A stretch of 16,002 bases of DNA from Stramenopiles sp. TOSAG23-2 (Eukaryota > Sar), in assembly GCA_900128395.1 (NCBI GenBank), contig LT649660.1, positions 1 to 16,002 of the forward strand, in the 5' to 3' direction. Below the pieces are notes generated by a model that saw only the letters and a program-made list of their open reading frames with translations, had not been told where the DNA came from and searched no databases. Shown in pieces: positions 6,350 to 16,002 of this stretch. Position numbers and translations under genes: made by a program. Each line of letters opens with the position of its first letter. Positions within the stretch are counted from its first letter, which is position 1.

Positions 6350-9300
6350 CGATGCATGCGATTTCAATGTCTTTTTCTCCAACATGGTTGCTTGCATTTT
6401 CAATAAATGCAATAATGCAATATTACGTTGATTCATCAAACGTTTGGACCTAATTTCACGACGTTCTTTTGCTAATTCCACCACTGCTTTTGTAAATGTA
6501 ACTTGTTCTTGTACATAGGTATTATTTCGGGCTGCACATGCTTCACGCAACTCTTTAATATCAGCACGTAATGCATTTGCTTGACGATGTATTTTTCTTG
6601 TCAATATCTTCGTTTGTTGCTTTACTGCATTACTATTCACACCATCAAATCCATTTGATTGTTCTAACGTAGCATCAGATGCTTCCTCTTCCAATTTGTA
6701 CGAGTTTAATTTTTTCAATTGTACATTCAATTTGCCAGTACAAGCTTTCAAATGATCGGAGGCCAATATCAAAGTGAAATTTTGATGTTTGACATTATCT
6801 TCTAATAACACCAAACCATCTTTTAATCTTTCTACATATGCCGTTGCATCATCTACTTTCACCGATAATGAAGTGATCCGTTGCATCAAATCCTTAGATT
6901 GTTGGGTTAAAGCTTCCTCCGAACTCTTTTCCATTTCCAATGCATATTTCATCTTCACAATTTGTTCAACAACTTTTTCATGTGGTGATACATTTTCACC
7001 AGCTAAACCGATTTTCTTCGTGTTGTTTTTATTCGTACTAACTTTGCGCAAAACATTCACCATTTCTTGTGGTGTCAATTTATTTAAAATTTGTTGAATA
7101 GCAACGTTTATCGAATGATTATGTGAATTTACTGAAAATGTAAAATCACTTTTCAAACCACCTTTTGCAAGACGAACATGTCCTTTAGCTGCATCGTTAG
7201 ACGTTGGTTTATGATCGCAACCAATTGATTTAGTACCAGGCAATGTACCTCCAAGTGAATCATCCGTTACAACAACTGGTGCACATGCCGATTCAGCAGT
7301 TTCAATTGTTTCTGCACTTTCTAAAAAGATAGCAGTTTCAATTGCCGTAGTTGTTGAAATACTATGACCAGTTATTATTGGACCTTTTGGTGTGCGTTGC
7401 TTCTTCTTTTTATTTGGAAGCAAATGCTTCTCGATCAAATCATCTGTCTCTGTATTGACAGGCTTTGATGTGACAGATACATCACCTACATTCACGCGGA
7501 TCCCCATTTCTTGCAATTTTTCAATGACTGCTTTTTGCATAACATTAGCATTTTCATTTCCTAACATTGCTTTGGCTTTGTCATCTAAATCTGTAATAGC
7601 CGTATCGTTCGTTGTTGCAACTACGTTTGCTTCTTGATGCATTAATTTGCTCATGTTTCTTGCCACTTTGATTTTTGATGAATCGTCGTGTACCTTTGCT
7701 TTAACTTTACCATCACATCCAGTAGATGCAGTGGCAGATGAGCCAGTTGCAGATGAACCAGTTGCAGAACCGGTTGCTGCTGCAGCTCCCGTAGTACCAA
7801 TAACACCTGATGCGGAGGAAGCTGAACCAGTTTCTGAACCAGTTTCTGAACCAGTTTCTGAACCAGTTTCTGAACCAGTTTCCGTACCAGTTTCTGAACC
7901 TGTTTCTGAACCACTCATACCAGTTTCCGCACCCGTACCACCACTCATACCAGATTCCGCACCCGTAACATAAACTTTCTCCGCATCTTTCAATACATCT
8001 TCAGATGCTAAATCTAATTTCGTCATAGCTTCAACGCCAGTTTTAGCAATTGCTTCAAAATCAACGCCACCTGTACCACCACCGGTTGACCCGCCAACCA
8101 CCTGGTGCAGGTACGGTTTCACGTATTGCAATCCATATACAATCTTCTTGTTGATATGGCCACCAAGACTCCAAGTTTTAATAACATGGCGATCGTATAA
8201 AGGACGTTCTACTTTTAAAACATTGAATTCTAATGGCAACGTTGTCATGCCATATACATTTCTTAATTTGTCATTCAATTCTTTATTTAAATGTTCAACA
8301 TTTATATTAATTAAATTGACCAATACATTATCTCTACATTTATCAGTAGAACAAATAAAACGTAAAGACATTTTCACCGTCATGTATCCAATATTTTTAA
8401 CATTCAATGTATCAAAGACGAAGGAATCTGACATACCAGTAGCAATTTTAGTAGTATCACCAGTAGCAATTTTAGTAGTATCTGCACCTGTACCACCAAC
8501 ACCACTATTGGTACCAGATGCTGCACCTGTACCAGATGCTGCACCTGTACCAGATGCTGCACCTGTAATACCACCACCAACCTGGTGCAGGCCTGCCTTC
8601 CCGCCAACCTGGTGCAGGAGGTTCACGAATGTCGATTGTATACCAGCAGTAAATGCTAATGTATTAAATGCCATTTTATCAACACCTTCAATAATTACAT
8701 TGACGGATATGTTGTAAAATTTACGTTCTGCACTACCAAATTTTTGAATTTGTTGCAAGTAGCCATCTCTTAAATGTTTCACATCGTTGTATAAATTCTT
8801 TGCGCTTGTTAATTTCTTACCAAATTGATCACGATGTACAGCATCGCTCACTTTCTTATGCGCATCTACTACTTCTTTTGATGTAAATGTTTTTGCTGCT
8901 TCTAAAATTTTATGGTACATTCGTTCATATTCACGTGTTGTTTTTTCACTTTGTCCAACTTTCATATTGGAGGCATCATCCATTTGTTTCTCTGGAACGC
9001 TGAAATCGGTAGATACACCTTTTGAACCAACAGCTTTGTGTTGCACGGGATCATCGGTTTCCGTTACAAATGGAGCTGGTTTGCTAATTGAAGTTGCAGT
9101 AGGCAATACCACATTGGATACATCTTTTTCCAAAAGTTCTCGCACCAATGCAGATCCACCAGTTGTACCCCACGCATCGACGTTGTTGTTACCAGTTGAC
9201 ATTCCACTGAATTCATTCATATTGATAATATCGGAAATATCAAGCTTCGTCGTTTCAACCCCAGTTGGCCCGGTAGGTTGCCTTGGACCTGTAATCCCAG

Positions 9301-12300
9301 TGGTCCCTGTAATATACGTAGCACCAGTTGCCATTGTTACTTCATCCTCTGCTGCTGTAGCACCTGTTGCGCCACCGCTAGCTGCTGTTGCGCCACCGCT
9401 AGCTGCTGTTGCTGCGCCACCAGTTGCCCCCCCAGAGGCTGCACCCGTATTCGTACCAGTTTCCGCACCACTCATACCAGATGCACCAGATAATCCACTA
9501 GCCGCAGTAGCAGCTGCACCACCAGTTGATAGCGAAGCATGATGTCTATGAATCTTGATTCTTTTCTTAATAATTGCTAACCGTTTATATGGTACAAGAA
9601 TTTTAATATGCTCCATTTTAGCTTTTACCTTCCTATCCATCGTTACCAATTTGTTGACTGTAACAGCTTCATGGTTCATTTGGCGCACGACACTTTCCGC
9701 ATGTTTCAATCCATTCAAGACACTTAACCTATTCGATTTTGCGTTACGAATACCGTTCATGGCGATATTTTTACGTTGTTGTGCAAATACTTGATCTTTG
9801 TGCGCGAGCTTAATTGCAAGGAGTGCTTCTTGATATCTTTTATGTTCAATGACGATTTCCCCAGATATAGACGCAACAGAACTTGCCTCCCTTCCTTTTT
9901 GAACTGCTTTTTCCGCAACTTTTCTCATCCTCGTGGCAATGATTTTCAACGTTTTGTTCAATGGATGGAATTCCAATTTATTTTCCAACGCATCTGCTTC
10001 CCCGACAAGTTTCCTTGCGACTCTAGATAAAACATCACGCCTTGATTCTAATTTGACTTGTTCAATTTCTAATTTATGATTTTCAGTAGCGGCACATTTT
10101 TGGATTTCTTTAGCATGTACCAAATCTTCGTCCAATTTGGCCATTTTTTGTTCTTCCACTTTGATAGTTTTCACAACTTGCCCAAGTTTCAATTGCGTAA
10201 CATATAATTTCACATCATTGAAGCTGGAGCCTTTATTGATTTCACCATCATCGCTGGTTTTTTCATGGATATCTGAATATTTCCGTTGTTGTCCACGCAA
10301 TACAGCACGTTTCTCTTTCAATGCTATTAATTTTTTATCAACTTCTTCACGGGATTTCAATAATGAATCTAATTTACGCACTGCAACGACTAAATTCGAT
10401 GCAGATGCATGTAAACGAGATGGTAATAAACGCAGGGATGCGCTTACGTACGTATCACTATGCGGCAATCGTGTATTGCCACTTGACATCAATTCCGGAT
10501 TCGAAGTAGCAGCACTTCCTTCTGATTCAACCAACCCAGATTCAATTACGTCTACGAAATTTTTTCTTTCATTATATACATGCAATTTTTCAATTGCGGT
10601 GTTGATGGCATTTCTTGCTTCTTCCTCCGCTTGTATGGCTTCTTTCATGTCGACATTTGCATTTGACATAGATTCATGTGCTCTTTGCAATCTCTTTTGA
10701 ATTAATGCTTTGAACTTTGATAAAGTTGCACATAGTTTCTTACGTGCACTTTGTTTACTTTTAATCGCAGACAAAACTTTCTCACGTTCACTTTTTAACA
10801 TATTAATAGCCGTAGCACCTGTAGCCGAGCCAGTTTGACTACTACCTGCATTTCCTGTGCCACTACCCGTAGGCCCAGTTGCGATGATTTCAGTTGATAA
10901 AACTTCCTCTTCAACCATGTCATTGTTTGGTCCAGTTATGCCATCGATTATTAATCCAGTGGCACCAGACGATGCAGTGGATGTGCCAGTCATACCACCA
11001 GTAGCTGCCCCCGTATTGCTTCCAGTTGCGCCTGTAGTTCCTGTGCTACTTCCTGTAGATCCGCTTATTCCCGTGCTACTACCCGTAGCACCACCACCAC
11101 CAGTTGCTCCTGTCTTACCAATCGGTGCAATATTTAAAATATCAATTTTTTCTATCTTCGAACTGACTTTCACAGGAGTATCTAAATCAAACATATCTCC
11201 TACTACTTCGCCAAACGTATTCGATTGAATGGATTTAGCTAAACCATTCGCTTTAACTGATGCCTCGCCACGATTGTCGAAACCATCCAATTCAATCACA
11301 TACTGAAAATAGCTTCTCAATGCACTCTTTGATTCACTACTTTTGAATCGCATCAAATCGTCTTTATTATTTTTTACATTGTTGTTGTTGTTACTATTGT
11401 TTTTGTTATGAATTGGGACGCGTCGAATAATAATATCATTACTATCAACACCATCCGTTAGTGCTTCTACAGCATCATGTAGGAATCTATCTGCTTTCCC
11501 ATGTAAAAATAGATGCTTTGGTCCTAAATCAACTGTCATACGAGTAGCAATTGGACCAACTAATTTCCTAACCACTGGCTTATCAAAGCCACGTTCCAGA
11601 CGTAAAATTCTTGTTTTAATTAACAGATCTAATGACGGTGGACCTGTCATGCCTGTGCTTCCATCTAATGACGGCGTACCTGTCATGCCTGTGCTTCCAA
11701 CCGAGTAAGTACCAGTAGAGGACGGACCAGTATTTGATGCGACTCGAGCACTACCAGTTGCACCCGTATTCGACGCACCAGTTGCACCCGTATTCGACGC
11801 ACCAGTCGCACCTGTGCTCATTTCACTACCAGTCCTCCTCCCCTCCCATTTTTTAAACATACCCGCTTTTGATTTACTAAGTTCCTCAAAATCTTTTGCT
11901 AATAATGCTCGTTCCTTTACAGCTATTAATTCAACTTGTGCACCAGCTAATGTTCTTTGCGCCAATGCCCATCGTTTGCAATCTTTTAACATTTTCATTT
12001 TTGCCTTTGTAAATGTACCAATAGCTTTAGATACTTTTTCCGTCTCAAGTTTATGCATCATTCTCAACATCGATACGGTCTCTTCGTTTTTATGTATAGC
12101 ACCGGCAACAATCTTGTTGTATTTGGCTAAACGTTTCGATGCGGTTAAACGCATCTTGCGTGCTCGCTCGTACAATTTTAATGCGGATTCACTAATTTGT
12201 TGTATCTCCTCCAATTCATCCTTTGCAGCTTCAACTTGTGCTTTGCTACTTTGGCGTTTAATCATTTCTACTGTATCTTTGCTATAAATTTGTTTCGACA

Positions 12301-15300
12301 ATGTCTCTAATGCATGTTTGACGTGCTTCTGTGCATCTGCATTTGTACCAACAATGCTTTGGAAAATTTTCAATTTTCCCATCAAGGTTTTCAATGGGCT
12401 TTTACGTGCTTTCAACTCCAAACCGAGACTAACTAGCTCGTTATGTTGTTTTTCAAACTTAAATACGATATCTTGCGCTTGTTTCAACACGTTCTTTCGC
12501 TCATTCAAAGCATTCGAGGAAGTTGCAAGACGTTGTCCCGCTCGGCTTAATTCATTCTCGACACGTTTTTTCTCAAAATTTGATTCTTTGATTAAACGGT
12601 TGGAAACTTTTTCTACTATATTATCACGTTGTTGGCTTGCTTGAGCTACAGCATCATCTGCCGTAATAACATTTGAACGCAATTCCATTGCAGATGGATC
12701 TTCCAAATCAACAGTTGGTGGATATGCAATGTTTGATTTCGTACCAAGTTGATTCTCATATTGATTCATATCACCTGAACGTTGAATAGCAATGGTGTAT
12801 TTTTTTCTTAAACTACGTATCTTGCCTTTTTCCATATCAGTTGCACCAACTATAGGGTAATGTAAATTTAACGCTTCATGCTCTTGTCGCTTACATAAAG
12901 TTATTAAACGTTGCAATTTGCTACTTAAATGCAATGCTGCATTCAATTTACTTTCAAGCCTTTTAGACGCGTCCAATTTTGAATCAAGCGCAACGTATGC
13001 ATCACGTGCATTTTCCATCGCTTTTTGCTCCTTTAACAATGCTTCCTGAGTATTTAGATGTTTCATAGCAGCAACTTTTACCTCACCAACAACTATTTCC
13101 GATGGATGTACAGCATCACCATCTTCATCGGATCCATCCGTATCATCACTATCGCTTTTACCATCTGTGGAAAGTGCATTAGTAGTAACGTTTTTTGCTT
13201 TCGCTGGTTTCGCTGGTTTCGCTGGTTTCAATTTAATTGGCCCAATGGAATCCATTGCAACTAATCCTTCCGCATCTTTTGTAAATGGTTTACCTACTGT
13301 ATGTTCCGTAATTGGATGTAAAGCTCTGTTCATTCTTAAATCACCACGACGTTGCTTTTCAATGAATGACGTTGTTGCAGTACTTGACTTGCTCTTGGTA
13401 TTTCTAGTTGCCGCTGCTGCAGTCACGTCATCGTCCGTTAATCGTTCTTGTTTCTCCAATTCAATTAAACGGCGATGTTCCGCTTTGTAAGCATCTAATG
13501 CTTCCAACGTCTCGCTTTTCAAACCAGATCCACCCAAGCTAAATAATTTCTCTTGTAAACTTTTAATTTCTTTCCTCACATTTCCTAAACGTGCAACATT
13601 TGTATTTGTCACATTTTCAAATACATTTATTAATTCACTTTTATATGTTTCACTCAATAAATGGAAACGTTTTTGCAATGCTTTGGCTGCTTCATGGACT
13701 TTTTCCAACGCTGCACCTTCATTATCCAACGCAATTGCCAATTCCTCTGCAGATTCTTTTTCCAATCCTTTCATTCCAGTGATTACATTTAAAATATGCG
13801 CTGGGGCAGAACCTAGAGCGCTACGTAACATGGTGGCATATTTTCCCATGATGGAAACGTGCGCGTTTTTCTCACTTAAATCTTCTTTCAAGCTGCTGAT
13901 GGATTTATTTGCAATTTCATACATGTTTTTTTGTGCATCTACCGTTAATTGTACATCTACAACACGATTTTGCAAGGATGCTAAATGGGCAACTGCTAAG
14001 CGTTCTAACAACGTCCATACACCACGCATATCATGCATCAAACCAGCTTTCGCAGCAAAGTCTACATTCTTTTTAGCATTTACAATGGCAGCTCTTGCAG
14101 ATTCAGTTTTAAACTTCAAATCGTTGTAGCTAGCATTTGCTGCGTTGAACCATTTTTTACCAGATTCAACATTCTTTTTTGCATGCATTAAAAGATTTTT
14201 AGCCAACTCATGTGCATGTGCTGCACCAACAATTGCTTTTTTAAACGTCTTACGTGCATTTTCCAATGCTAATTCGCCTTTTGCCGCTTCTTGCGTCGAT
14301 TCAATTGCAGTTCCATGTTCAATGGCTTCTACACTACGTGTTTGTACTGCTTTTTTCGCTGCTGCAACTAAACGTTTATACGAATCTCGTTTTACATTTG
14401 CCATACGCTTTAAATTTGCTTTTGCAACTTCTTCACCAAGATACCCATCGACCCCTTTCGTATTTTTACAATCAGCTAAATCTTGCATTGCTCTAGTTAA
14501 ATCAACCAATGCATGGTAATGTCTACGATGTACTACTACAGATGCTTTTTTCATTTTTTCCGATGCTTTCACCCATTCGCTTTCAGCAGTTGCAAGTTTC
14601 CCTGCATTTGCTTTCAATGCAACATTTAAACCACGCAACAACATGGTCGCAGTCGCATAATTCAAGGTCTTAATATCTTTCAATGAAATACCAGCCGTTT
14701 TCAATGCCTCCTTCGCTGCCATGACACGGGCACTGCCCAACGATGTACTATCTGGATTGTTTTTAAATAAAACTAATGCTTCCTGTAAATGTTTCACTGC
14801 AGCATCTTGTGCCCTAACAGTAGCAACTAACATGGTAATTTCTTCTAAATGTTTCCCATGCAATTTACGCAACGTATCGGTCATGATCGATACGTGGCCA
14901 GAAGTGCGCCCAACTAACTTTTGCAAATGTACCATGCGCAATGCAAAATGCTTGGTACACGTACCTTTCAAATCTTTTTCAAATACACGATTATATGGTG
15001 GTATCAAAACAGGTGCTTCTTGTGCCTTGATTGCATCTTGCACTACTGCTTGTTCAACATTTTCAGACCATTTGCTATTATGTTCCACCGCATTTTGATG
15101 AATGTTTGTTGCTATACTATTTGCCACTCTATCGTTACCTTTGGAATACGCAGCTCTCATCTCTTTCAAGTGCTTCGCTATGATATCACTTGCCTCTGAT
15201 TTTAATTTAAACTTCTTATTTTCCTCCTGAACAGCTTTTAAACGTGATTTCTCCGCTCGTAACTTTAATGTTTTTAACTTTTCTCTCCATTTACCAAATT

Positions 15301-16002
15301 CTTCTGCAGACGTTTGGCCTTTCGCAAACTCTTCTGCATGCCGTGCCTCTGCTTTCACATTTTCCTCCTCGCGTTTCATATTTTCTATCGCTTTTGGATC
15401 TGCGGTAAGTTCACTATTTTTGATTGTTCCATCCATATATGCATGTGCCTTGGCTTTTAAATCCTCTGCTTTCATAAATGCTTTTTGCCTTTCCTCCCTT
15501 TTAATTGGATTTGGAAACATAGTAGCATTGAATTTCTTCTTTGCATTGATCCTAGCTATACGTTCTAATCGAGCGATTTCTTTCTCCTCCTGCTCAGCGA
15601 TGTGCATGCGACTGCTGCCAATTTCCCTTGCACATTTCTCTGTAAAAGGGAGGATAATTTTTTTCAACTCTGTTGCACCATAGTTTGCATCTTTAATATT
15701 TGCCTCTGCATCTTGACCTGCATCACTATCTGGATCTTGATCATAAACTATTTGTGCTTTAATCGCATCTTTTGTTAATTCACCTAATTTTCCTATCATA
15801 TTTTCTGCCTTCACAACGCACTCCATCTTCGTTTCGTTTTTATTGAAAGGTTTCATTGATGTATATGCTATTGAAGCGACTTGTTGTATATTTGCTAATT
15901 TATCTGTCACCGTTTGTTCAACGGAAACAGTTTCTGCTGTTTTTGCTTGTTTATTTATTGCAACAGCATGACCGGTCGAGACAAAAAGTATGAGCAATAT
16001 TA
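6350..16002 (-). CDS. Giant secreted coiled-coil / Gly-Thr-repeat protein, exon 1 (5' end beyond window)
   Basis: The frame is open from the right window edge to 6350 (3217 full codons), and the start codon is not in the window. The first residues, ILLILFVSTGHAVA, look like the end of a signal peptide with an A-x-A cleavage site. Approximate order: helical, charged, coiled-coil-like rod (15850-13440); a KPAK repeat and an acidic D/S stretch (13240-13110); second rod (13080-11850); Gly-Thr linker (11830-11625); compact segments with beta-alpha-beta pattern (11615-11115), interrupted by an Asn-rich run near 11400; linker (11115-10800); third rod (10800-9550); linker (9550-9150); helical stretch (9140-8740); two more compact segments (8730-8110) split by repeats; linker (8100-7705); short compact region; fourth rod (about 7010-6350). 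N-x-S/T sequons are common. I recognise no named family for the whole. A secreted or surface structural role is inferred. Exon 1 ends in phase 0 at a GTACGT donor. Confidence 0.87.
7367..7390 (-). other. PKGPIITG motif, copy 1
   Basis: Located in exon 1 after a KKKKQRT basic stretch and before a Thr-rich segment. It matches the copy at 5045-5068 exactly at protein level while differing at DNA level. It may be a processing, binding or structural hinge element; no known motif is recognised. Confidence 0.6.
7823..7906 (-). repeat. 12-bp array, seven units (Gly-Ser-Glu-Thr)
   Basis: Seven 12-bp units with few substitutions encode GSET repeats, an acidic four-residue period distinct from the Gly-X-Thr triplets elsewhere. 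It sits inside the linker at 7705-8100 and keeps frame. Confidence 0.92.
8091..8111 (-). repeat. CCTGCACCAGGT element, third coding copy (LHQVVGG)
   Basis: Related to the pair at 8574-8618 but with three extra bases. It marks the far end of the second compact segment (8440-8110), so the two compact segments are flanked or interrupted by the same element. Confidence 0.75.
8435..8482 (-). repeat. 24-bp direct repeat, two copies (DTTKIATG)
   Basis: Units 8435-8458 and 8459-8482 are identical and encode DTTKIATG twice. They lie between two compact segments, next to the 18-bp array. Confidence 0.92.
8511..8570 (-). repeat. 18-bp array, three copies (GAASGT)
   Basis: Three near-identical 18-bp units encode GAASGT repeats. 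Together with the LHQVGG repeats and the 24-bp repeats they form an insert of about 190 bp that splits a compact beta-rich segment. Confidence 0.9.
8574..8618 (-). repeat. CCTGCACCAGGTTGG element, two copies with 27-bp period
   Basis: The minus strand carries CCTGCACCAGGTTGGCGG (8618-8601) and a one-base variant (8591-8574), encoding LHQVGG twice. A third related copy with a 3-nt insertion is at 8111-8091 (LHQVVGG), and similar sequences occur in the intron minisatellite. Confidence 0.85.
9150..9550 (-). repeat. Gly/Ala/Thr-rich linker with 20-residue-scale repeats
   Basis: A low-complexity segment rich in Ala, Gly, Thr and Ser, containing repeated SGGATAASGGAT-type blocks (9360-9440) and Gly-Pro-Thr triplets (GPTGVE region, about 9260). 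It separates the third rod from the following helical stretch. Confidence 0.85.
10800..11115 (-). repeat. Gly/Thr/Ser-rich collagen-like linker
   Basis: Gly-X-Thr/Ser triplets (TGSSTGTTGATG and similar) flank a short non-repetitive island (LIIDGITGPNND, with an acidic helix after it). It joins the compact segment at 11115-11615 to the third rod. Confidence 0.85.
11628..11699 (-). repeat. 36-bp direct repeat, two copies (GSTGMTGxPSLD)
   Basis: Units 11628-11663 and 11664-11699 differ at two adjacent positions and encode a 12-residue block twice, at the boundary between linker and compact segment. Confidence 0.92.
11754..11801 (-). repeat. 24-bp direct repeat, two copies (GASNTGAT)
   Basis: Units 11754-11777 and 11778-11801 are identical, followed by a diverged third partial copy. 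They encode ASNTGATG blocks in the linker after the second rod. Confidence 0.92.

Noticed and set aside
8574-8600. A 27-nt GT...CAG intron between the two LHQVGG copies
   Set aside because: Too short for a spliceosomal intron in most eukaryotes and leaves the frame unchanged either way.
13340-13351. RGD tripeptide (in RRGD) as an integrin-type adhesion motif
   Set aside because: A single occurrence in a charged helical context; short enough to arise by chance in a protein of this size.
1-16002. Bacterial collagen-like exosporium protein or giant-virus collagen-like gene
   Set aside because: Gly-X-Thr repeats are shared with those groups, but the spliceosomal-type intron and PSI module favour a cellular eukaryote; this is not fully excluded.

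Overview
The window looks like nuclear DNA of a single-celled eukaryote and is filled almost wall to wall by one giant minus-strand gene. Three things point to a eukaryote: a spliceosomal-type intron (GTACGT donor, a perfect TACTAAC branch site, AG acceptor), an 8-cysteine PSI-type (plexin/semaphorin/integrin) extracellular module, and an AT-rich 3' flank with AATAAA hexamers. A marine alga or other protist is plausible, but nothing here fixes the lineage. No bacterial operon, rRNA, tRNA, CRISPR array or transposase was seen.

Layout, read in the direction of transcription from right to left. Exon 1 (16002 to 6350) runs off the right edge, so the start codon is outside the window; the first visible residues are the hydrophobic end of a likely signal peptide. 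It encodes at least 3217 residues: long charged helical (coiled-coil-like) rods, Gly/Thr/Ser-rich collagen-like linkers, and a few short segments that look like beta-alpha-beta modules. Intron 1 (6349 to 6044, 306 nt) holds a 66/67-bp minisatellite and TG/TA microsatellites. Exon 2 (6043 onward) starts in the same phase. It encodes the PSI module, a helical segment, a very long Thr-Gly-Ser/Ala repeat region and more helical rods.

At 2490-2677 a perfect 94-bp tandem duplication (not a multiple of 3) shifts the frame. The upstream part stops at 2570, and the rest of the protein (to the TAA at 184) continues in another frame. Removing one copy would make a single frame and a protein of at least about 5100 residues. 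A real inactivating or truncating duplication, an assembly error, or a small intron born from the duplication (for example 2644 to 2563) are all compatible with the sequence. Positions 1-183 are AT-rich 3' flank.

The inferred product is a secreted or surface-anchored, heavily glycosylated, rope-like scaffold or adhesion protein in which stiff helical rods alternate with flexible or triple-helical Gly-X-Thr segments. The function is not established. Coding repeats measured here have periods of 9, 12, 18, 24, 27, 36, 42, 66 and 96 bp, all keeping frame; the 94-bp duplication is the only exception.
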